A stretch of 64,000 bases of DNA from Sphingomonas sp. (GTDB lineage Bacteria; Pseudomonadota; Alphaproteobacteria; Sphingomonadales; Sphingomonadaceae): contig JAICSX010000004.1 in the NCBI GenBank assembly GCA_025936675.1, forward strand, positions 1 through 64,000, read 5' to 3'. Below are positions 21,695 through 30,217 of the stretch, piece after piece (the first letter of the stretch is position 1; every line of letters begins with the position of its first letter). The notes beneath the pieces were generated by a model, which worked only from the letters and a program-made list of their open reading frames with translations, had not been told where the DNA came from and made no database searches. Made by a program: the position numbers and the translations under genes.

Positions 21695-21913
21695 TTACTC
21701 GGGAAAACCCGAGGAGGGCGCGGGCTCGTCGGAACAGCCTGGCTGCACGACCGAAGGCGGGTCCGATGCATCCATCGATTCATCGCTGCCGACGTCGGCT
21801 TTCGCATCGGGGTCGGTCGGGTCGGCTTTGAGCTTTCGCTCGAGCGAGCGCTCAGGCGGCGCCGAGTGGACGGTCGGCGGCGGCCCCGCGTCGGTTTCCT
21901 TGCCCGCATTCAC
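21695..21913 (-). CDS. Small acidic hydrophilic protein with SDESMDASDPP motif
   Basis: 72 residues from a GTG seven bases after AAGGAGA. Very hydrophilic, Pro/Asp/Ser-rich: ERSLERKLKADPTDPDAKAD, VGSDESMDASDPPSV and the end EPAPSSGFPE. I recall very similar short proteins in sphingomonads, which supports it as a real gene; it was not searched here. Probably intrinsically disordered. It is divergent from the histidine kinase gene starting at 22056. Confidence 0.65.
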   Translation of the reverse strand: MNAGKETDAGPPPTVHSAPPERSLERKLKADPTDPDAKADVGSDESMDASDPPSVVQPGCSDEPAPSSGFPE

Positions 21914-22055
21914 AGCACGTTCTCCTTGCCCTAACATTGCAGGCCGGAAACGACCGGAAGCGCTGGGGCGTTCCCGCGGCCGGTCGTTTCGACCGGCTGC
22001 TCCGACGCTTCTGCCAACGGGCAGGCGGCGGTATGCTGCAGAAGGGTTTTGGGAC

Positions 22056-23282
22056 ATGACGGTGCCAATGCTCATGATGCCCGCTCCCATCGTCCGGACG
22101 CGGTTCGGCGATTGGCCCTTTGCGGTAAAGTCGATCCTCGGCTTCTGGATCTTCTACAGCTTCACCGTTGTCGCCAGGGCTTTCCTCGGCACCGATCCCT
22201 GGACAACGCTCGAGGACAAGCTCGTCATCATCGCGATCGGAATCGTGCTGACGTGCCTTATCTATCTCGCCATCGCGGTGTTCGGCCGGGGCAGCAGCAT
22301 CCGCCGCAAGGCGATCATTGCCGCCATGGGATCCGTCGCTGCATCGCTCGTGATGGGTCTAGCGCTGATCCTCCTCGAAGACTCGCTTCCGCAGAGCAAA
22401 GAAGAGTTCCGCTACCAGGCACGCGAGGGCTTTACAGTCGTCGAGAAAGGCAATCAGGTCCGTATCGAGCGAACTGCGGCAGAACCTTTGGTGTTGACCA
22501 TGCCGCGAGTCCACGACCTTGACGCGAACAAGCGCATCCGAGCGGCGCTCGACGCCTCGGTGGTGTGGCTGTTCTTCTTCATTGCATGGGGAGCGTTCTA
22601 CCTCGCCAATCAGGCCCAGACCGAAGCGCTCGGCGCTCAGCGCAGGCTCGCCGATGCCGAAAGCGCAGCGCAGGCCGCGCAGGTCCGTGCTTTGCGCTAC
22701 CAGGTCAATCCGCACTTCCTGTTCAACACTCTGAACTCCTTATCGTCGCTGGTGATGACCGGCCGCAGCGACCGAGCGGAAACGATGCTGCTTGCGCTTT
22801 CCACCTTCTTCCGCACCAGCCTCTCCCTCGATCCCAGCGCGGACGTCAGCCTCGCCGAAGAGATCGACCTGCAGCGGCTCTATCTCGACATCGAAATGGC
22901 GCGCTTCCCGGATCGCTTGACGGTCGAAATCGACGTGCCGCCCGAGCTGGAACAGGCACGCCTCCCCGCTCTAATCCTCCAGCCGATTATCGAAAACGCC
23001 ATCAAATATGGCGTTTCCAAGAGCCGCAAAGCGGTGGTCATCCGGGTCGAGGCGCGCAAGCTCGACGGTAACCGGATGCTGCTCGAGATCAGCAACCGGC
23101 CCAAGCACGGCGGGAAGGATGAGCTGCCCGCGGCTACCCATGAAGGCACCGGGCTCGGTCTTGCCAATGTGAGCCAACGCCTCGAAGCGCGCTGGGCGAG
23201 CCGCGCGAGCTGCCGCTACGGGCCAATGGCGACAGGCGGGTTCAAGGTATCGCTGACAATGCCGGTGGAGACGAATGCCTGA
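22056..23282 (+). CDS. LytS/YehU-type sensor histidine kinase
   Basis: 408 residues from the ATG after GAAGGG; the longer ORF contributes a spurious Pro/Ser-rich N-terminus. Four transmembrane segments are visible (about 20-45, 60-78, 90-112, 170-190). A coiled linker (LGAQRRLADAESAAQAAQ) leads to the His_kinase domain with the phospho-acceptor QVNPHFLFNTLNSLSSL, then the N-box LQPIIENAIKYGV and G-box GTGLGLANVSQRL. It overlaps the LytTR response regulator by eight bases. The stimulus is unknown; no periplasmic domain of size is present, so it may sense the membrane. Confidence 0.9.
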   Translation: MTVPMLMMPAPIVRTRFGDWPFAVKSILGFWIFYSFTVVARAFLGTDPWTTLEDKLVIIAIGIVLTCLIYLAIAVFGRGSSIRRKAIIAAMGSVAASLVMGLALILLEDSLPQSKEEFRYQAREGFTVVEKGNQVRIERTAAEPLVLTMPRVHDLDANKRIRAALDASVVWLFFFIAWGAFYLANQAQTEALGAQRRLADAESAAQAAQVRALRYQVNPHFLFNTLNSLSSLVMTGRSDRAETMLLALSTFFRTSLSLDPSADVSLAEEIDLQRLYLDIEMARFPDRLTVEIDVPPELEQARLPALILQPIIENAIKYGVSKSRKAVVIRVEARKLDGNRMLLEISNRPKHGGKDELPAATHEGTGLGLANVSQRLEARWASRASCRYGPMATGGFKVSLTMPVETNA

Positions 23283-24021
23283 GGGGGAATTGCTCCGAGT
23301 CCTGATTGCCGATGATGAGCCGCTCGCAGCCGAGCGGCTCCAGCTCCTTCTCGCGCGCGCCGACGGCGCGCAACTCGTGGGGACGGCGAGCGACGGCGAC
23401 AGCGCGATCAACCTGACCGGCGCGCTGCATCCCGATGTGCTGCTGCTCGACATCGCCATGCCCGGCCTCGACGGGATTGGCGTGGCCCGTGCGCTCGCGG
23501 CTCAGCGCCCCTCGCCCGCCGTCGTTTTCGTCACCGCATTCGATCAGTTCGCGGTCGCGGCTTTCGAGGTCGAGGCCGTCGATTATTTGATGAAGCCCGT
23601 GGAGCCCCTTCGGCTGCAAAAGGCGCTCGATCGCGCTCGCGCCTATCTTCAGCAGCGCAGTTCCGAGCCGGAGAAGGGCAAAGCTTCACAATGGCTCGAG
23701 GAGTTCTGGGCTTCGGATCTTTCAGGGCTGGTGCGGATCGCGGCACGCGACGTCGACCGGGTCTCGGCCGAGCGGGATTATATGCGTCTTCACGTGGGAC
23801 GCCGCAGCTGGCTGATCCACCATTCGATGGCGGCGCTGGAGGAGGGCCTGGACCCGGAGCTATTCGTCCGGCTCCATCGCTCCGCCATCGTTCGCAAGGA
23901 TTTCATTGCCGGCTTCACCCGCAATCAGTCGGGTCGCTGGATCGCCCGGCTGTCCGACGGCACCGAGCAGCCGGTCGGGCGGCTCTATTCAGACAGGGTA
24001 CGGGCGATCGCAGGCCGTTAA
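23275..24021 (+). CDS. LytTR-family response regulator
   Basis: 248 residues. The receiver domain (about 7-120) has the acidic pair in LIADDEPLAA, the phospho-acceptor in VLLLDIAMPG, the switch Thr in FVTAFDQ and Lys in LMKPVE. The C-terminal LytTR DNA-binding domain (about 145-245) shows IAARDVDRVSAERDYMRLHV, LEEGLDPELFVRLHRSAIV and RLSDGTEQPVGRLY. Starts inside the kinase gene (ATGCCTGA). Its targets are unknown; the adjacent intergenic region near 24.55-24.64 kb holds repeats that are candidates. Confidence 0.92.
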   Translation: MPEGELLRVLIADDEPLAAERLQLLLARADGAQLVGTASDGDSAINLTGALHPDVLLLDIAMPGLDGIGVARALAAQRPSPAVVFVTAFDQFAVAAFEVEAVDYLMKPVEPLRLQKALDRARAYLQQRSSEPEKGKASQWLEEFWASDLSGLVRIAARDVDRVSAERDYMRLHVGRRSWLIHHSMAALEEGLDPELFVRLHRSAIVRKDFIAGFTRNQSGRWIARLSDGTEQPVGRLYSDRVRAIAGR

Positions 24022-24088
24022 ATGAGGCTGCTGCCCCGGCCGCCGCATGCAAGGGTTCTACGGCATGCGACGGCTTAGCAGCGACCCT

Positions 24089-24436
24089 TCACGGTCTGGA
24101 AACGATCAAAGCTGCGCCCACGCCGACGGTGACCGACGGATGGAGGGTCGCCGCAGCAACCGCAGCCTTGAAAGCGGGCTCGGCACCGGCAATCGCGTCA
24201 CTGCGGCACGCGAGGGCCAGCGGCATTTCCGTGGCGTCGTAGAAGCCGCCGTCGCAAACGATCATTGCACCGTATGCGATACGTTTTTGCAGGACATCCT
24301 GTCCTGCAGCCGACGCGAGGTCGAGGTCGGCATAAGAAACGCGCGTCGAACGAGTGTCCTGCGCCTTGCTGACGGTAGGCACGAGGAGTGCGGACGCAGC
24401 CGCAAGCGCGGCCAGCGCGGGAAGCATCTTCAACAT
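24089..24436 (-). CDS. UrcA family exported protein
   Basis: 115 residues. Signal peptide (MLKMLPALAALAAASALLVPTVSKAQ), then the UrcA core: RVSYADLDLASAAGQDVLQKRIAYGAMIVC near 34-63 and a second Cys in ALACRSD, likely a disulfide. UrcA is a family defined largely in sphingomonads and caulobacters, of unknown role. I start at the ATG six bases after GGGAG; longer ORF starts lack support. The 5' region carries an array of CGAC-containing repeats. Confidence 0.85.
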   Translation of the reverse strand: MLKMLPALAALAAASALLVPTVSKAQDTRSTRVSYADLDLASAAGQDVLQKRIAYGAMIVCDGGFYDATEMPLALACRSDAIAGAEPAFKAAVAAATLHPSVTVGVGAALIVSRP

Positions 24437-24553
24437 TGTCATCTCCCTTTTTGCGACGCGGGCGCTGGGGAACGCCGCATGAGACGCTGAGGAAACCGCC
24501 CCTATGCGGCCGATTGGCCCGCGTCGCAGAGCCTTTGTGACGGGGAGCGCTAC

Positions 24554-24637
24554 TTTTGTCGCGCGTCGGTCGACGAAAGCCGCACCGTTTCTCGGCTGTC
24601 CGACAAAAGCCGTTTGTCGGCGGCTCAATCGACGAAA
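24554..24637 (-). promoter_or_regulatory. Array of CGACRAA half-sites upstream of urcA
   Basis: Five matches to CGACRAA or its complement: CGACAAAA on minus (24554-24561), CGACGAAAG (24571-24579), CGACAAAAG (24601-24609), CGACAAA on minus (24613-24619), CGACGAAA (24630-24637). The three plus copies are 30 and 29 bases apart, about three helical turns; the two minus copies are 58 apart. It lies 118-201 bases before the urcA start. A repressor or response-regulator binding array is the likely reading. Confidence 0.45.
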
Positions 24638-24683
24638 TGCGGTCAGCCGCCGTTAATTTGTATGAACAGCGCTCATCTGGCGT

Positions 24684-25973
24684 TCATTTTCGTGAACGCG
24701 ATCGGGTGCTCTTGTCGACAATCGCCGCAAGCGCGACGTCGTGCGTGACGTTGCCGACGGTGCGGAAAATGTCAGGAATCATCTCGACGGCGACCAGCAG
24801 GCCCAGCGGCGCGATCGGCACCCCTAGTGCAAGCGCAATGGGCGCAATCGAGCTGATGTAGCTGACTTCGCCGGGAAGGCTGACCGCGCCATAACTCATC
24901 ACAGCCCCGACAGCCGTCGCTGCGATCATCTGCCCCAGCGTAGGCTCGAGCCCGAGCCAATGCGCGACATAGAAGGCGACCGCCGTGTTCATCGCCGGGC
25001 CAGTTGCGCGATAGAGCGCGACAGCGATGGGCAAAGTTACGTCGGCAACTTCGTCGCGCACCCCGATGGGCCGTGCCGCGGCGAGCATCGCCGGAAGGCA
25101 TGCCAGAGACGAGCGCGTCGAAATGGCGACGGCTTGCGGAGCAACCTGCTCGCGCGTGAAGGGCCCCATCCTGACGTCGCTGAATATCGCCGCCAAAGGG
25201 TAAGCGGCCAGGGTCACGAGAACGCCGATGGCCGAGATAATCACGATATAGTGGCCAAGCCCCGCGAACGCCGCACCGCCCGCCGCCGAACCGACGCCGA
25301 ATGCCAGCGCGAAAACGCCGAGCGGCGCAATCGCCAAGACCCAGCCGATGATGACGATCAGCGCATCGCCGGTCGCTTCAAAGAAATTGACGACGATCTC
25401 GCGGCCACTCGCTTTCACACGCGTGAGCGCAAGCGCGAACAGCAAGGTGAAAACGGTCAGCGGCAGGATGTCGCCGTTGGTCGCCGCAGCGACCGCATTG
25501 GGCGGGATGACTCCCTTGAAGAACTCGGCTGCCCCGGGGAGCGGCCCCGACGTCTTTTGCTCGACGCTGCCGAGCGCCGCCTGGAGCAGTCCTGCAGTAT
25601 GCCGCGATAGCGGAAAGGCATGGGTCAGCAGCAGCACCGCAATCGCCCCGAACACTGCAGAGCCCGTGCAGATAATGACGATCCATAACACCGCCTTGCC
25701 GGCGATCCGGCCCGCCTGGGCGGCCTCGGCGCTCCTGGCGATTCCAACCACCAGCAAGGCAACGACCAGCGGGGTGACGGTCATCTTCAGCGCATTAAGC
25801 CACAAGGTGCCGACGAACGACGCGATGTTCAGCGCGGCGTCGCGGGGCGCCGGCGCGAGACCGCCGGCGAGCATCCCCGCCGCGAGGCCCACCACCAGCG
25901 CCGCCAGAGTGTAGTAAGTGCGGAACTTATTTGCGGCCGGCTCCGTCGCCGACGTGCTTCTCGCCTTCGTCAA
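24684..25973 (-). CDS. Dicarboxylate/amino acid:cation symporter (DAACS family)
   Basis: 429 residues, TTG start four bases overlapping the upstream stop (TTGA). Sodium- or proton-coupled uptake of C4-dicarboxylates or acidic amino acids. Eight membrane helices with two re-entrant loops: ALKMTVTPLVVALLVVGIA near 60, VAISTRSSLACLPAML near 285 (the conserved serine-rich motif, here TRSS), and GPAMNTAVAFYVAHWLGLEP near 330 with the conserved NT. Inner membrane. Co-transcribed downstream of an exported methyltransferase-like gene. Confidence 0.9.
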   Translation of the reverse strand: MTKARSTSATEPAANKFRTYYTLAALVVGLAAGMLAGGLAPAPRDAALNIASFVGTLWLNALKMTVTPLVVALLVVGIARSAEAAQAGRIAGKAVLWIVIICTGSAVFGAIAVLLLTHAFPLSRHTAGLLQAALGSVEQKTSGPLPGAAEFFKGVIPPNAVAAATNGDILPLTVFTLLFALALTRVKASGREIVVNFFEATGDALIVIIGWVLAIAPLGVFALAFGVGSAAGGAAFAGLGHYIVIISAIGVLVTLAAYPLAAIFSDVRMGPFTREQVAPQAVAISTRSSLACLPAMLAAARPIGVRDEVADVTLPIAVALYRATGPAMNTAVAFYVAHWLGLEPTLGQMIAATAVGAVMSYGAVSLPGEVSYISSIAPIALALGVPIAPLGLLVAVEMIPDIFRTVGNVTHDVALAAIVDKSTRSRSRK

Positions 25974-26734
25974 CGCGGCTTCTTGAACACAAATACGAAG
26001 CGGTCCGTCTTACCGCGCACCTTGGGATCGAAGACCAACAGGCTGTGGTCGTCGCCCGGGTTGCGAAGGACGTCGCTGCTCTTCACGAACACGAACCCCG
26101 CGCGCTTGAAATCCGCCTTCACGACGGCCGGATCGATCCGGTGCATCTTCTCAACGGTGGCACGGGTATCGCTATTCGGGTTGGCGATATGATCGATCAC
26201 CCCGATTACGGCGCCGGGCTTCATCGATTCATAAACGGCCTTCAGGAAGGCGTTCGGATCCATCTCAGGGATCTTGTACTTGTCGTTCTGCCAATAAGTG
26301 TCGTGATAATTGTCGTTTAGGATCACGAGGTCGGCATAGTTCTTCGGCAGGTCCGGCGCTTCGAACGGCGAAACCATGATCGAGACGTTGGGATTCTTGG
26401 CCGCGAAAGCCTCGAACGTTGCCTTGGTCTTGTCGTTGTAGAACTGCGTCGGCTCCCACACCGTATCGTGGCCCTTGGGGCCGACAACCGGCGCCATGAT
26501 CTCCGCCCAGTATGCATTGCCGCCGAACAGATCGAGCACCTTCATTCCGGGCCTCAAGCCGAGGAAGGCGAGCACCTGCGCGGGCTTGCGGCCCTCGTCG
26601 AGCTTGACGTTGTCGGGGTTGCGATCTTTTGCCGCCACCGCTGCGGCGATGGCTGGAGAGGCAACGGCCGGTGTGGCTGCAATCGGAACCGCGATGAGCG
26701 CGAGCGAGACGGCAAGAGCGTTGAAAGTGCGCAT
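25970..26734 (-). CDS. Exported class I SAM-dependent methyltransferase-like protein
   Basis: 254 residues. A clear signal peptide (MRTFNALAVSLALIAVPIAATPAVA) precedes a Rossmann-fold SAM-binding domain: LGLRPGMKVLDLFGGNAYWAEIMAPVVG is motif I, and NYADLVILNDNYHD a later motif, then GAVIGVIDHIA and FVFVKSSDVLRNPGDDH. A periplasmic methyltransferase is unexpected because SAM is cytoplasmic; this family is common in proteobacteria and its activity is unproven. Start chosen after AGGGGG. Its stop overlaps the DAACS start. Confidence 0.82.
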   Translation of the reverse strand: MRTFNALAVSLALIAVPIAATPAVASPAIAAAVAAKDRNPDNVKLDEGRKPAQVLAFLGLRPGMKVLDLFGGNAYWAEIMAPVVGPKGHDTVWEPTQFYNDKTKATFEAFAAKNPNVSIMVSPFEAPDLPKNYADLVILNDNYHDTYWQNDKYKIPEMDPNAFLKAVYESMKPGAVIGVIDHIANPNSDTRATVEKMHRIDPAVVKADFKRAGFVFVKSSDVLRNPGDDHSLLVFDPKVRGKTDRFVFVFKKPR

Positions 26735-26852
26735 GTGACTTCCCCCTTGGGACTGCGTGACGGCTTCTATTCCGCGAGTGGCTGTAGCGCCAGTCGTCAC
26801 TCGGTCCTCGTTCGCCACTTCAGCAATTTTCGACCAAGAGCAGTTTTCGAGC

Positions 26853-27317
26853 TCAGCCGAACAGCGCCTTTCGCCGCTCCAGACTGTCCGCGGGCCAGAT
26901 CTGGCTGCTCTCGTAATAAGCTTCGACAGCGAGCGCGCCTTCCGGCAAACGCACCCACGGCAGCTTCGAGCGTGTGTAGATGTGGATGTCCGGCTTGACG
27001 GCGCCCGGTTCATCGAGCGTTCCGACCCGGACGAAGCGGAGGATGTCGTTCGCGCCGCCGTAGTTGCTCCACAGCGCAACGTGGCACTCGGGACAGCGCC
27101 AGACCTGCTGGCCGCGCCCGCTCTCTGACGGAGTCATCACCGCGACTGGCGAGCCTTTGAGAGTCTCGACCTCGCTGCTTTCGACCAAAGCATTAATCGC
27201 GAACGCGCTTCCCGTCTCCGTCTGGCATGACGTGCAGTGGCAGCAATGAACGAACATCGGCTCACGATTCACGCAATAGCGCACGGCGCCGCAGGCACAG
27301 CCGCCCTCGCGGGTCAT
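26853..27317 (-). CDS. GFA family (glutathione-dependent formaldehyde-activating-like) zinc protein
   Basis: 154 residues. The structural zinc motif CACGAVRY and the CHCTSCQ motif (residues 7-9 and about 26-31), then CPECHVALWS with a further zinc pair. Family members are described as glutathione-dependent formaldehyde-activating enzymes; many have no proven activity. Starts at the ATG overlapping the stop of the amine oxidase gene (ATGA), so translated together. The FAD amine oxidase upstream could give aldehydes, but the link is speculative. Confidence 0.88.
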   Translation of the reverse strand: MTREGGCACGAVRYCVNREPMFVHCCHCTSCQTETGSAFAINALVESSEVETLKGSPVAVMTPSESGRGQQVWRCPECHVALWSNYGGANDILRFVRVGTLDEPGAVKPDIHIYTRSKLPWVRLPEGALAVEAYYESSQIWPADSLERRKALFG

Positions 27318-28894
27318 ACTGCGCGTGCCTTCGCCATCTCGCTGAGGACATTGAGGGCAGAATGAGCGGAGCGCGCCGCGCCTTCCTGCCACAGTCCCTG
27401 GTAGCTGAGATGCTCACCGGCAAAGATGATCGGCCCTTCTGGTTTCAGCAACTCGGCGTAGGTCGCCCCCCTGCCGGAGCCGCCTCGTTCGCCGATCTGA
27501 TCGTCGGGCCAGATCGCACCGACGCCTTCGGAATAGGGCACGAGGCCCCAGCCGACCGTCACGCCTTTGCTGAGAAGCTTCGAACGGCCGGGATGCAGCG
27601 CCTCGATCGATTCCCTGCTGATCTGGAGCCGCTTGGCGTCGCTATAGGACGAGAACTTCTGCGGATTGTCCCGATGCGTCCAGCCGGCAACGTAAGCGGC
27701 GACCAGCACGCCCTTGGGTGAACCGATCCCGTGCGACGGGTAGAGAATGTTCTCATTCTCGCGGTCGGTCCAAGCGACCCCGCCGAAGATGTTGTCGTCG
27801 GTCTCCCAGAAGCGCGGTGCCTCAAACGCGACCTTGACGCTCGGTAGGTAATTAACGCTCTTAAAAGCAGCGTTCTTCGCCGGCGAGAAGTCGTTCGGGA
27901 TTTTCGCGAGCAGGTTCGCGCCCAAGGTGCAGATGCAATAGTCCGCTTCGGTCACCAGCGAACCCGGCCCATGCTCGATCCGCACGCGGTTTCCGCTGCG
28001 GCGGATTGCCTTGACCGGCGAGTGCATCCTGACGAGCGGCTTCACCTGCCCGTAGATCGCGTGCGCGATGCGATCCATTCCGCCCACGGGCTGGAGCATC
28101 GTCGCCTGCATGTCCCAGATGTGCTCGAAGAAATAGGGCAGGCCGATCGCCGGCGAGGGTGCGAGATCCTTGAAACCCAGCGCCGGAAGCGGCTGCGGAG
28201 CTTGGTCGTAACCGCCGCCCTCGACCGCATAACCAGAGCTTCCGTTGGGCCTGTATATGCCGTCGGCGCCGACGCCCGCGTAAGGCGCGAGGAACTCCCG
28301 TACCATCTCCAGCTCATTCTTGGGGACCACGCCGTCCAGCGCCTTGCGGTCGATCGCTTTGGCGAGCAGCTCGGCCATGTGCCCGCGCAGATCCTCGACC
28401 CTTCGGCGTTCCGGATAGACCTTCCCGCCAAAGTCCCAGCCGGCGTTGCGATTGACGTTGATGAATGGTTCCAGCTGCACGCCGAACTTGCGCGCGTAGC
28501 CGAGGATCACTCGGTGAGTGGACGGGATCCGTGCCGGGCCCGGGTTGAGGTAAAGCCCTGGATCGAAGGTGGCGATCTGGTCCGGCCGCCCCATTTGCTC
28601 GATCTTCGTTCCGCAGCGCACGGTCCAGGCGCGGCCGCCGATCCGGTCACGCGCTTCGAGAACGGTCACGCGGTAGCCTGCGCGTAGAAGCTCATAGGCC
28701 GAGACCAGCCCGGCAATGCCGGCGCCTAGAATAACGACTGACCGGCCTTTGCCGGCGCCCTTCGGAAGTTCGAACTTCTCCGCGCCTGCCGGTGTCGGAA
28801 CCGCCAGCCCGAGAGCTTCCATCGTCATGTAAGCGGCGCCAATGCCGCCTGCCCTGCCGATATGCTCGAGCAGCGCCCTGCGTGTCAGTGCCAT
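27314..28894 (-). CDS. FAD-dependent amine oxidase, Tat-type signal
   Basis: 526 residues. N-terminal TRRALLEHIG with a following hydrophobic run is a probable Tat signal. The FAD-binding motif VVILGAGIAGLVSAYELLRAGY near 53 and the downstream LEARDRIGGRAWTVR are characteristic of monoamine-oxidase/amino-acid oxidase proteins. The C-terminal FAGEHLSYQGLWQEGAARS is the second FAD contact. Oxidises an amine to an aldehyde or imine with H2O2 formation; substrate not predictable. Overlaps the GFA gene by four bases. Confidence 0.9.
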   Translation of the reverse strand: MALTRRALLEHIGRAGGIGAAYMTMEALGLAVPTPAGAEKFELPKGAGKGRSVVILGAGIAGLVSAYELLRAGYRVTVLEARDRIGGRAWTVRCGTKIEQMGRPDQIATFDPGLYLNPGPARIPSTHRVILGYARKFGVQLEPFINVNRNAGWDFGGKVYPERRRVEDLRGHMAELLAKAIDRKALDGVVPKNELEMVREFLAPYAGVGADGIYRPNGSSGYAVEGGGYDQAPQPLPALGFKDLAPSPAIGLPYFFEHIWDMQATMLQPVGGMDRIAHAIYGQVKPLVRMHSPVKAIRRSGNRVRIEHGPGSLVTEADYCICTLGANLLAKIPNDFSPAKNAAFKSVNYLPSVKVAFEAPRFWETDDNIFGGVAWTDRENENILYPSHGIGSPKGVLVAAYVAGWTHRDNPQKFSSYSDAKRLQISRESIEALHPGRSKLLSKGVTVGWGLVPYSEGVGAIWPDDQIGERGGSGRGATYAELLKPEGPIIFAGEHLSYQGLWQEGAARSAHSALNVLSEMAKARAV

Positions 28895-29041
28895 CGACTC
28901 ACCCCCTCGTCGTCAATGCCGTCGGCCACCTGACAACAATTCGCGACCACGGGCCAGAAATTTCGGCTCCGTGCGCATCGGCTCGCTTGTTCGAGCGTTC
29001 TTTGCCCTGAACCAATCCTCACATCAGCGGAGAATGAAACG

Positions 29042-29506
29042 ATGGCCGAACATTCAGAAACCATCAGCACCTTGAACACCCTGATCGCGACGACGATCGA
29101 CAGCATCACCGGCTATGAGAATTCAGCCAAGGATGTCGACAATGAGCGCTTCCGCGAGATATTCCGCCAGCGTGCCGACGATCGCCAGCGCGTCGTCGAG
29201 GAATTGCGCAGCGAAGTGCGCCGCCTCGGCGGCAATCCTGAGGACGACGGCTCATTCATGGGCAAGACCCACCAGCGCTTCGAGGACCTTAAGGCTGCCA
29301 TCACGGGCGGTGACGACAAGGCAATCATTAACGAGGTCGAGCGCGGCGAAGATTATCTGAAGGACAAGTTCGAGACTGCACTCGACAGCGATGCGCTGAC
29401 CGGAGAGAGCCGCGCGGTCGTCGAGCGTTGCTATCAGTCGGTGCGCTCAGGCCATGACCAGATGAGCCAGCTGAAGCACGGGATGGAAAGCCCGTCGCAC
29501 GCCTGA
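29042..29506 (+). CDS. DUF2383 (PA2169 family) four-helix protein
   Basis: 154 residues, all helical. Opens with STLNTLIATTIDSITGYENSAKDV, has FRQRADDRQRVVEELRSEVRRLGG, and repeats a similar helix pair in LKAAITGGDDKAIINEVERGEDYLKDKFETAL. The family is a ferritin-like helical bundle found in many proteobacteria, often induced by stress. No metal-ligand set obvious. Start is preceded by GGAG. It stands alone between divergent and convergent neighbours; a hairpin follows. Confidence 0.88.
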   Translation: MAEHSETISTLNTLIATTIDSITGYENSAKDVDNERFREIFRQRADDRQRVVEELRSEVRRLGGNPEDDGSFMGKTHQRFEDLKAAITGGDDKAIINEVERGEDYLKDKFETALDSDALTGESRAVVERCYQSVRSGHDQMSQLKHGMESPSHA

Positions 29507-29553
29507 AGACAGGCGTTCAGTCGAACCAACCACTCTCTTAATCGGGGGTGGGC

Positions 29554-29588
29554 GCGGGGCGATCCTCAGGCCAGCGGGATCGCCCCGC
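29554..29588. terminator. Hairpin terminator between DUF2383 gene and folE
   Basis: Perfect 11-bp inverted repeat GCGGGGCGATC (29554-29564) / GATCGCCCCGC (29578-29588), 13-base loop. Sits in the 96-base gap between two converging genes; likely works for both. No strong T run. Confidence 0.65.
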
Positions 29589-29602
29589 TGGTTTGAGGTG
29601 CC

Positions 29603-30217
29603 CTAGTAACCCATCAGTGCGAGGACCTCACGGCGGCTGCGCTCGTCCTCGCGGAAGGTGCCCATCATCCGGCTGGTCGTCATCATCACGCCAGGTGTCC
29701 TGACGCCCCGTGCGGTCATGCACGAATGGCTCGCCTCAAGTACGACGGCGACGCCCTTGGGCTGAAGATGGTTCCAGATGGCATCGGCGACCTCGGCTGT
29801 CAGCCGCTCCTGAACCTGCAGCCGCGAAGCATAGCCGTGGAGCACGCGCGCGAGCTTGCTGATGCCCACCACGCGATTGTTCGGCAGGTAGGCAATCGCC
29901 GCCTTGCCGATGATCGGGGCCATATGATGCTCACAGTGTGACTGGAACGGAATATCCTTCAGAAGCACGATCTCGTCATAGCCTCCGACCTCGTCGAAGG
30001 TGCGGCTTAGGTGGATCGCGGGGTCCTCGGCATAGCCGCGCGCATATTCTTTCCACGCGCGCGCCACCCGTCGCGGCGTGTCGAGCAGCCCTTCACGAGT
30101 CGGATCGTCGCCCGCCCAGCGGATCAGGGTCCGTACCGCATCCGCCACTTCATACGGCACCTCGACCGGAGGCGCGGCCTCTACCAAGTCGCCATCGTCA
30201 GGGTCGTGTTCACTCAT
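29603..30217 (-). CDS. folE: GTP cyclohydrolase I
   Basis: 204 residues. First step of folate and pterin synthesis: GTP to dihydroneopterin triphosphate and formate. The zinc ligands Cys95, His98 and Cys166 are present ([12 protein letters not shown] and [11 protein letters not shown]), as is the [23 protein letters not shown] core. Start ATG overlaps the stop of the FAD-binding gene (ATGA) and has GGAGC nearby. The longer ORF would run into the upstream gene and is rejected. Confidence 0.97.
   Translation of the reverse strand: MSEHDPDDGDLVEAAPPVEVPYEVADAVRTLIRWAGDDPTREGLLDTPRRVARAWKEYARGYAEDPAIHLSRTFDEVGGYDEIVLLKDIPFQSHCEHHMAPIIGKAAIAYLPNNRVVGISKLARVLHGYASRLQVQERLTAEVADAIWNHLQPKGVAVVLEASHSCMTARGVRTPGVMMTTSRMMGTFREDERSRREVLALMGY

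Noticed and set aside
21654..23282. 542-residue version of the histidine kinase
   Set aside because: The first 134 codons are Ser/Pro-rich with no domain, and overlap the small acidic gene; ATG at 22056 follows GAAGGG.
24696..24715. GCGTTCA/TGAACGC palindrome at the end of the symporter gene as terminator
   Set aside because: It lies within the coding region's last codons and has no T run on the minus strand; only a weak structure.
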